From Trametopsis cervina (Eukaryota; Basidiomycota; Agaricomycetes; Polyporales; Irpicaceae), in NCBI GenBank assembly GCA_022385755.1, contig MU278374.1:62001-126000 (forward strand): a stretch of 64,000 nucleotides of DNA, read 5' to 3'. Of the stretch, positions 56,467-64,000 are shown piece by piece (within the stretch, counting starts at the first letter, position 1; every line of letters begins with the position of its first letter). The notes under the pieces were generated by a model, which saw only the letters and a list, made by a program, of their open reading frames with translations, was not told where the DNA came from and made no database searches. Both the position numbers and the translations under genes were made by a program.

Positions 56467-59400
56467 TCACCGCTGCAAGTCAGCACGCCTGTAGGAAAGG
56501 CAAATCAGCACACTGATCTATCGCTTACGACGTTCATAGACTCACTCTCTCAGTGTGTCGTATAAGAACTTGTAGCTTCTCAGATTTCCTTTCAGTCGAC
56601 GAATATCGAGACTGTATGTGTCGTCCAAACGATCGAGACGGGTCAACTCGACGAAGAAGCGAACCTCGTCGCCTTGGTCTTGCGATTGATTGCCGTAAAC
56701 GGGTTCTCCTGTGACAACTCCGGGGGCGTCGACAGCAGGGGCAGCGGCCGCCAAAGCAGCTTCAGGGCCTTCAGGGTCTGGGTGTGCTAAGTTAGACACC
56801 TGAGACGATTGCCGCCGCATGAGCAAGCCTCGAAGCATGCCACCGGTAGAAGAACCAAACGAGCCATGGGATTGAGGCGGTGCCGGTAACCCACGCTTAT
56901 CAACCTGGATAGTAAGATGAGTGGAAACTTCGCGATGCGGATATAGAACTTACTCCATTGGATGCAGCGGACCCAACCATTGTGAACGCAGTGAGCCCAT
57001 TGGCCGCTTGAGAACCAGCCCCCGCAGCTTTTCGGCGTTTGGGACGTACGCAGCGATACTTGTAGTCGCCTTCGAGTTGGATCTCGATTCCCATCTCTTC
57101 TAGCACCTTCTTGACGTGCTTCATGACCACGGGTGGTGGGTTAGTAGTGATAGTAGTTGTATCCACAGCACCATGATGAATGCGGATGGTCCCCTTCGCA
57201 ATAGGTACGGATCCACCTCCGACCCGACCCAGTACGCTTGCAGCGAAGCTTCTCTCCGCGACCGGTGTTTCGGCGTTGGCAGAAGCAGAACGAAGAGGAT
57301 GCGCAGACCAGGGAGTACGGCCGACCTTTTCTGAGGTAGGCGTAATCCCGTAACCAACGGTGCTTGACGACATTCCAGCGGCTGGGTTGACAGACAGCTC
57401 GGGCTGCACCCTGGATGCCTGCATCGGCTTCTCCGACTCTTCTTGGAGGTCCACCGGCGCCTTGCCCTTGCTCTTGGATCGGAACCATTGCATGACTTTA
57501 TTGGCCTTGACTGTCGAGGCTGGTACCGAGCTGAAATCAGGCCGTGCGGAGAATGGTGTAGCAGGGGGAGCAGCTTCTTTCTTGGGTACCTGAGGAACAT
57601 TGGTGGGGGCAGCAGTAGACACGGGAGTCCGCTCCTTATCCCCGGCCAGCACTTCCTGAGCGGTAGGCGTGTCCGTGACAGCACGACCCTTCGTGCGTTG
57701 CCGTATAGAGCTTCTGAAGGGCTCGACCATAACAGTGAGAGTGTTACGTCTAGTTTTCTTCACGCTCGACGCAGTGTCAGGGCTCAGAAGAGATTGATCT
57801 ATGTTTGCACTGTGGATGGAGGGTGTCGTAGGCACCTGGAGTGTCGAGGGCCTGCGGCTAACGTTTGTATTGGAGGCGGTAACCGTATCTCTCGAAGACG
57901 AACGAGGAGTTGACGACTTTCCGGAAGGTGTGCGAGACACCACATCGTTTGTCGGCGACTGGGACTCGGCTCCCGTACCGAAGATCTTCGAGATGCCCAT
58001 TTTGTCCATGGACAGACCTCGCTTGTGACGACCACGTGCAGAAGACCCAGACTCTGCGGAAGACGTGGTCCCGTTCTGAGCATGGTGGCTCTTCTCTGCA
58101 GCAGGCGGAGACACGGGCGGGCTTGTGACCTCGATTGAGACGACGGCCGTTGAATCTTCTGCCTTGTCGAGCGATGCGGTTTTCGACGCTGGGAGCTCTT
58201 TGTGTGGCGTGCCAACAGGTGTGATGGGCAGAGGCTTCGCTGAAGACACTTCCATGTCGGGAGTTGGTTTTCTTGCGCTGACACGTCGTTCCGGTGCGCC
58301 GTTCTTTTCAGCGGCGTGTACGGACGGCGACCGTTGAACAGGTGCGGTTTCTGTGGGCTGGGCCTGATCGGTTTCTCCGTACTCGACCTGGATAGTATGA
58401 CGGAATCCGCCTTTCCGCTTCGTATCTGGAGACATTTTGACAGGTGCAATTGCGCTGGGAGGAAGTCCTTTCTTCTCGCTACCCCTGCGCGCACGAGGTT
58501 CTTCCTGGATATGACCGCCATTCCCGTTAGCTTGCGCAATTGGAGATGAGGTTGCTGGCAGCGACATCGACGGTCCCTCTTGTGTGGGTGTTGGCGCGAA
58601 TGGGTCGTCATCTACGGAAAGCGCAGGCGATGTAGGCAAAACGATTGCCGAGCTGACGCCTCTACGGTTAGATGCAGGAGAAGACGTCGAGTACACAGAC
58701 TGATCGCCAGATGTCTCGTACAGGTACTCGGGCTGAGTACGATGACTTCTGGAGGAGTGATGACCTGTCCCGTTGATAGCAGCGCTTTGACTGCGAGTCA
58801 TCTTGTTCGCGTTGGAGTCGACAGCGGCCTGCTTCATTTGCTTTTGGTACGCGAGACGTTTCTGGTGGTGCTGTTCCATGGCGGCCTGTTCAAGGTCATC
58901 AACCGACTTTGTGAAGATGTGAGCCCCAGGCGCGAGCCAGCGATGCGCCATAATCGAAGGCAGGTCAGCACGACGGGCAGGATCCGGGACAAGCATCATT
59001 GAGAGCAGATCTCTTGCTTCAGCCGAGATGTAGTCGGGGAAAGAGAGTGGAGTGTTGACGATATACTTGTACAACAAGTTGATGTTGTCTCCGTCAGGGT
59101 TGGCAGGGTCGTCGTCGAAGGGCAAGTAGCCAGCAAGCATGGCATAGAGGATGACGCCACAAGACCAGATATCGACTGCAGAACCGACATACAGGCCGTC
59201 CGATATAACAAGTTCGGGGGCGGCGTAGCATGGCGAACCACAACTGGTCTGCATAAGATCATCTGAGCGATGTTCAAATCGGTTGGCGAATCCAAAATCT
59301 GTGATGATAACGTTGCGGTTGCGGTCCAGCAGCAGGTTTTCTAGCTTGAGGTCACGATGGACGATCTTCTTTTGGTGTATGTACCAGACTCCGGATATGA

Positions 59401-60030
59401 GTTGGCAGAACAGCTTGCATGCGTCCTTTTCTCGCAGGTAACGATGGGCCAAAATATGGTCGAACAACTCGCCTCCAGATGCGTATTCGAGGATGATGCC
59501 AATATATTTGTCGGTTTCAATCACGTCGTAGAGCCGCACGATGTTTGGATGCTTCAGCGTCTGCATACAAGTTAGTGCGGATAGACGACCTTGAGCAAAG
59601 CACAACGACGCACCCGCAGCACCTCGATTTCCCGTTCTACTTTGCTCATCCGCACGTTCGTGTCAATGTTACCGCGGCGAATGAGCTTCACAGCCACTTC
59701 CTCTCCCCATTGCATGTGCAGCCCCAACTTGACCTTGCCAAACTCGCCTTCGCCCAACGTCCTCAGTAGCAAATACGGGCCAAACTTTGGTATGGTTCGC
59801 TTCGGGTGAGCCATTGCGAACTCAATAGCTGCTGGATGCGAGTAAACATCGCGATAAGTCGGCTGGTCATCCTGGTGCTCCCGGCCAGTGACTACGGAAT
59901 GCGATGCACGCTTCCTGCTGTTGGACGATGCTGCAGGCGACGTAGTAGGCTGCACGGACGATGGCCTCTGCGAGCGAGAGGGACCTGCGCTTGGGTCGGG
60001 GACTTGTAGGTTCGACACGAACGGATCCAT
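56467..60030 (-). CDS. Ser/Thr kinase, Kin4/YPL150W-like, with C-terminal KA1 domain
   Basis: 1134 aa in four exons: 60030-59614, 59560-56954, 56904-56546 and 56488-56467. The kinase domain (about 90-360) has GEGEFGKVKLGL (P-loop), EEVAVKLIRR (Lys), IVHRDLKLENLLLDR (catalytic loop), ITDFGFANRF, TSCGSPCYAAPEL and DIWSCGVILYAMLAGYLPF. A long disordered, phospho-site-rich region follows (about 400-900), then EEMGIEIQLEGDYKYRCVRP. A C-terminal segment, EVRFFVELTRLDRLDDTYSL, then RRLKGNLRSYKFLYDTLRE, has the KA1 fold pattern. The frame meets TGA after LRE, but a GT-AG intron there joins RADLQR, the family-typical end. Kin4-type kinases act in the spindle-position checkpoint and stress signalling. 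The exact ortholog is unsure. Confidence 0.9.
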
Positions 60031-61009
60031 GATGAGTGATTAGAGGGAAGAGTGAGGAAAGAGTGGTGTTGGTTGCAAGAAGACGTGGTAACCAGGTGGC
60101 CTCCGTGATCTAAGGACACGGCGTCAGTTAACAAAACGTGGATCTAGCTGTTGAATATTACATGGACCACTGGAAGATGTATGAGCTCGCTAAGGATACT
60201 CACCGCCGTCAACGTCGGCGGCAGTGACGAACGAACGCGTACGTCGTTGCACGATGACAAGAGCTCCGATGGAAAACAAGTGATGGCCCAACCTTCCAAA
60301 TAAGGCAGTTATTGCTGACTAATTAGGTTTCGTGCTGAAATGATAAGCGCCATCCTCTTCGTTTCAGCTACCATCCACAAGTGTGTCTTGTTTAACCTTA
60401 CGAAGGCGTAGTGATAGCTTTTCAGCTGAATTTCACAACGTTTACTGTACAATATGAATCTTCAGGAACAAAATAGTTCTAATGATCATATCCTACGTTA
60501 TACTGTGCAGAGGTGTGTCAAGCATTACTGTCGAGTTCTTCACTCATACAACGCTTTCATTATCCAGTTCAGATGTACTCTCTGACATGAGGGTTAACGT
60601 TCGATCGGCGGGTACAGATACTGTGATATGGTACAAGGCATGTATGCTATTTTCCGCGACAATAAACCAGATTACTAGTTCTGAAACCATATGCAGGAGC
60701 GGTACTTGGCCGAAGACGAGATCATTGAACATGTCGTGGTCAGTTCTATGCACACTTTAGCTCGGTATACTCAATGGCTTACACACAAGAACGTAGGAAA
60801 ACGCGAATTCTACCGTTCACTGGACGATTCACAAACCGATCAAGGGGTGGTATATTCGTCTTCGAGCACCCTCCTTTCCGCCAGGATCTTTCATTTCTTT
60901 GACACCGGTACCATCTTCTTCGCCCTACTCCTCTGAGGCAGCTTTGACATTCTCATGTCGTACCAATGTCCCCTCACTGAAACGCTCATCCCTAAGTTCA
61001 TCCTCTCGG
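60031..61009. other. Intergenic, no gene seen
   Basis: About 980 bp of divergent promoter space between the kinase and the next plus-strand gene. Only short unsupported frames. Confidence 0.5.
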
Positions 61010-61604
61010 ATGTCATCTGACTCAGATGCCACGCTAGCTGGCGATTCAACCGTCCACTCTTATCCCCCAACTCCACCGCAAAATCCTTCTTTACGCATCT
61101 CACCTCCTTCCCCTCAGTCTGTGCACGCGAAGCTCGCAGAAATTCCCCCGCGCCAGCCCGCCCAACAAATCACGGCTTTCATACTCACCCCTCACTCGCA
61201 TATGCATCTACCGGACCAAAAACAGCTTTCTGTGTTCGCACGGATGATGTCCGCGCTCAAGAATTCCACCCCATCACGTTCATCGTCCTTTACTCTCTCG
61301 ACGGCCGCATCCATATCATCAGCTTCTGGTGGATCGGAAGCAAGCGGTGCACCGGCTTCCAAACCTCTACTCACCTATCATGACAGGACGCCCGTGTGGC
61401 AGGTTGGATCTACCCATGGCGTTATTGAACTGGACACAGAGCAAGAGAAAGACTTGGGCGTGCACCCGAGCTTTTACTTTGCTGTTGCATTAACGTACAT
61501 GGAATTTTTGGCAGAGAGAGAGGTGCGTCAGCTGTCTGCCCTGCGACTGAACCACCGTTGTCTGAACCGAGAGACAGAGTTATTTAGCAGCAGCAACAGA
61601 CTGA
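61010..61604 (+). CDS. Conserved basidiomycete hypothetical protein
   Basis: 179 aa in two exons (61010-61522, 61578-61604). The ATG was chosen because the longer frame begins with TTG. MSSDSDATLAGDSTVHSYPP, then a Pro/Ser-rich stretch, AEIPPRQPAQQITAFILTPH, MHLPDQKQLSVFARMMSALK and a Ser-rich linker. Next is PVWQVGSTHGVIELDTEQEK, then DLGVHPSFYFAVALTYMEFL, AERE. The long frame would run on past AERE. A 55-nt GT-AG intron instead gives the short terminal exon SYLAAATD, which reads like the family's end. No known domain. The ordered last 50 residues look like the functional core. Function unknown. Confidence 0.65.
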
Positions 61605-62125
61605 CTTACGCGTTCCAACTTCGCGTTGTACCAACGTCTTCACTGCCCAGATTAACATGGGTCAAGTGGAAGCCCATTCACTTGCTTACAATTGGTCCGT
61701 TTCGTTTGTGTGTACCTCCAATATTTTCGTCCGTAGCCTTGTCGGAGCGGTGACATGCTATTCCCGATAAGCGTGTGCACCCTACGATCGTGCTACATAG
61801 ACTCCGCTGCGCTCGGATGCAAAATCCACAGCTGGAATCTTCATATTTTTGAACTCAGCACTAGTGGATCTGACCGATTCAACTGATGTTATGAATACCC
61901 TTCATTTATCTTTGGTGCTGAACAGTGGCGCCGTAGGGACGTCAAACAAAGGCTCCTCGAGAGCGGCTCAAAGAGGCTCAACTCAGGGCCCCAAGGCACA
62001 CTTGTTGATCCGCTCATAAAAACGCACCGCGTTGCCTCGCGATACATAAAAGCTTGCTAGAGAGCACCCGCAACATCCTCTTGTTTGCGGATTTTCTTCT
62101 TCTACGCTCCTTCCAGGTCAACGCG
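61605..62125. other. Intergenic, no gene seen
   Basis: About 520 bp. Contains CATAAAAG near 62045 as a weak TATA candidate for the next gene. Nothing else recognised. Confidence 0.45.
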
Positions 62126-63596
62126 ATGCACTCCCTTCATCGCGCTTTACTCCTCGCCGTACTGGCCTTGTCGCTCCTTCAAGTCGATGCGTATGTTACC
62201 CAGGCCCGTTCCGGATCGAATGGTGCGAGGCTTGCCCGTGGGTTGTCGCCGTTGCGTCCCAAGAGACTCTTCAATCCGAGCATTCGTGAGTAGATCAAGC
62301 GCATGTGCCATTTGCAGCTTTACATACCGTTTTACTTGGATAGACGTAGTACGTGACCAAATTGCGTCCCCCGTGCCCGGTTCATCGAGCTCCGATACCG
62401 CCACTCCTACTTCTGACGACCCGCTTCCACCGCCGACGCCTCCTCCAAGCTCGTCGGCTAGTTCTTCAAGCGCCTCATCGTCCTCTTCCGACTCTTCGTC
62501 TGCTACATCTACGCCTCCCGCTTCGTCCGACTCGTCTGTTCCTACATCACCTGCTTCCTCTGATTCGTCTGTCCCCACCCCTCCCCCGACATCCGACTCC
62601 TCATCCTCATCCTCCACTCCGGCACCTAGCTCTTCCAGTGCTACTCCCAGCACAGCTGCCCCTGGCTCTATGTAAGTGCAGATGTGATATATATCTCGTA
62701 GCTCATGCTGAGTTGTCAACAGTCAGACAGGTTACATCGGCATCTACTCGTCTGCGCCCAATGCCAAACGTGATGGCTCGACACTCCTCGGATATCTGGG
62801 TGCCTATGGAGTCACTCAAACCACAGATGGCTCCGCCGGCGCGGCTTGGCAATACTCATACACTGTACCTGCTTCGACGGACACCCCCTTCAACCTGAAT
62901 CACCCAGGCACGGTCAGTGATCTCCATTTGTATACCAAAAGTAGATGCTGAGGTGTCTGCAAAGCCATACCACCTGAGCGCTGTCGCGATAAGGAGTGGC
63001 CCGCAGGTCACATTTGGTCCTGGGTACGTTTTTCTATGATAACAGAGATATACGGGGATGCTGAGTCAAATCTAGCAACGTCTATTATGCTCAAGCACAG
63101 AACACCAGGGCTTCCAGTGAGTCTCCCGGCTTTAAGATCCTCGAATATCTGACTGAGCGTATCCCACCTAGCTCCTCCGGGTTCGCCAACTTCGACATAC
63201 GTCTACGATACATACGCTATCGGATATGCACAAACTGCTATCGTGCGTCGTCTCTTTCTGGCAGCCCAAAGGGAGCCATGCTGACATGTGTCATCACAGT
63301 GGGAAGTTGATCCCGTTTCAGAGGTGGTAACTTGCAACTGGGTCAACCCGGACGGAAGTGAGTACGCCAATTCTGTAGAAGTGGGCGGGGACTGACAGTT
63401 CGCACAATAGGTAAACCCACAATATACACAGTGAAATCGGGCAGCAGCTTGTATATCACCGGAGATGTGGATGCACTGCGTACGCAACTAGGCAACCCTA
63501 GCGATTTCGTCGTCGCGGTAAGCTGCATGCTCTCCATCCATCAGATGTGTGCTGACTCCCTTGCAGACGCTCTACAACCTTGTAACAGCGGCGTAA
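62126..63596 (+). CDS. Secreted Ser/Pro-rich protein of unknown function
   Basis: About nine exons. A signal peptide (MHSLHRALLLAVLALSLLQV, DA) is followed by GARLARGLSPLRPKRLFNPS. Exon 2 (62344-62671) encodes a disordered, probably O-glycosylated Ser/Pro/Thr stretch (PPPTPPPSSSASSSSASSSS). The C-terminal half is ordered: GYIGIYSSAPNAKRDGSTLL, GYLGAYGVTQTTDGSAG, TVPASTDTPFNLNHPG, YHLSAVAIRSGPQVTFGPG, DTYAIGYAQTAI, WEVDPVSEVVTCNWVNPDGS, TIYTVKSGSSLYITGDVDAL, and the end TLYNLVTAA. It resembles a basidiomycete cell-wall or secreted family without known activity. All introns are GT-AG. A beta-rich globular domain on a glycosylated stalk is my inference. Confidence 0.7.
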
Positions 63597-64000
63597 GCAG
63601 TTGAGACATCAGTTTTACGTCAGGGAAGCTCTGGCATTCACGGGGCTGCATACCATATGGACACTATAGTTATATAAAAGGACAATATAGATACGGTAGA
63701 CAATCGAATATTCACAGTCGTTACCGCACACGTCGAGCTGTATACCTCAGCGATGTGCCGGATCAAAGATTTCGGCGAATGTGCGTCTATTTCGCGACGC
63801 GGCGCGCATGGGTCTCTGCAATTCGTTCATGAATTGTACGTCGCAGTCAAGTGAAAGTGATAATCTCGCTTTGAATTAGGGTTAGTTGTAAGGTTCTATC
63901 GCGAATGTGTTCCATTCCTGACTATTGCCGGCTCAAGACGCATAGGTGCATTGTCCAGTGACGCGACATTCCCTCAGAGAAGCCTGGTCCTAATTCTTGG
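63597..64000. other. Terminal 400 bp, no gene seen
   Basis: 3' flank of the secreted-protein gene to the window end. No supported frame or repeat. Confidence 0.5.

Noticed and set aside
62147..62719. Acidic 190-aa minus-strand frame (GlyGluAsp-rich)
   Set aside because: Mirror image of the Ser/Pro-rich exon of the secreted protein.
63876..63890. Telomere-like TTAGGGTTAG
   Set aside because: Only about one and a half units, expected by chance. No array.

Overview
The window is intron-dense nuclear DNA from a filamentous basidiomycete, most likely a plant-litter or wood-decaying agaricomycete. Genes are split by introns of about 45-60 nt with GT-AG (twice GC-AG) borders. The gene content includes an AA9 polysaccharide monooxygenase, a GH3 beta-glucosidase, a fungal P450, a DUR3-type urea transporter and several lineage-typical families with no known function. 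All exon structures below were assembled by eye from frame, splice signals and family resemblance. No transcript or database search was available.

Layout. 1-3000: GH3 beta-glucosidase (minus, cut by the window edge). 5583-6727: AA9 monooxygenase (plus). 7008-10349: DUR3-like symporter (minus). 11172-11550: small conserved fungal protein (minus). 11993-14203: P450 (minus). 15177-16928: a divergent pair of small coiled-coil genes. 17000-21900: a tandem segmental duplication carrying two NTF2-like genes, with an MGQY/F-box-type gene between the copies and a tiny Cys/His protein gene beside them. 22283-25508: mostly gene-poor, with a strong hairpin. 25509-26091: third NTF2-like gene, on the opposite strand. 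26452-30903: two tandem MFS transporters. 31086-32860: nicotinate phosphoribosyltransferase. 32900-39962: a rearranged block with three copies and one relic of a basidiomycete-specific family, an APH-type kinase-fold gene and duplicated gene tails. 40282-41312: UBE2S-like E2. 41577-43097: protein with a lone integrase-type H2C2 zinc finger. 44056-46251: adenylosuccinate lyase. 46859-47611: His-rich protein. 48542-49315: non-autonomous hAT element with an 8-bp target-site duplication. 49447-51547: aldo/keto reductase. 51987-54581: BAR-SH3 protein. 54931-55924: uncharacterised protein. 56467-60030: Kin4-like kinase with a C-terminal KA1 domain. 61010-61604 and 62126-63596: a conserved small protein and a Ser-rich secreted protein.

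How the genes fit together. The left 14 kb is mostly extracellular or nutritional (cellulose attack, glucoside hydrolysis, urea uptake, P450). The middle (17-40 kb) is a turnover zone where small fungal-specific families have duplicated, decayed and exchanged tails. The right third (40-62 kb) is mostly conserved housekeeping: ubiquitin conjugation, purine synthesis, membrane shaping and signalling. I found no CRISPR array, no rRNA or tRNA gene, and no clear secondary-metabolite backbone gene. The most notable items are the APC/C-type C-terminal tail on the E2, the lone integrase zinc finger in an otherwise host-like gene, the intact hAT insertion, two GC-AG introns whose tandem paralogs use GT-AG, and the tail-swapping duplications at 33-37 kb.
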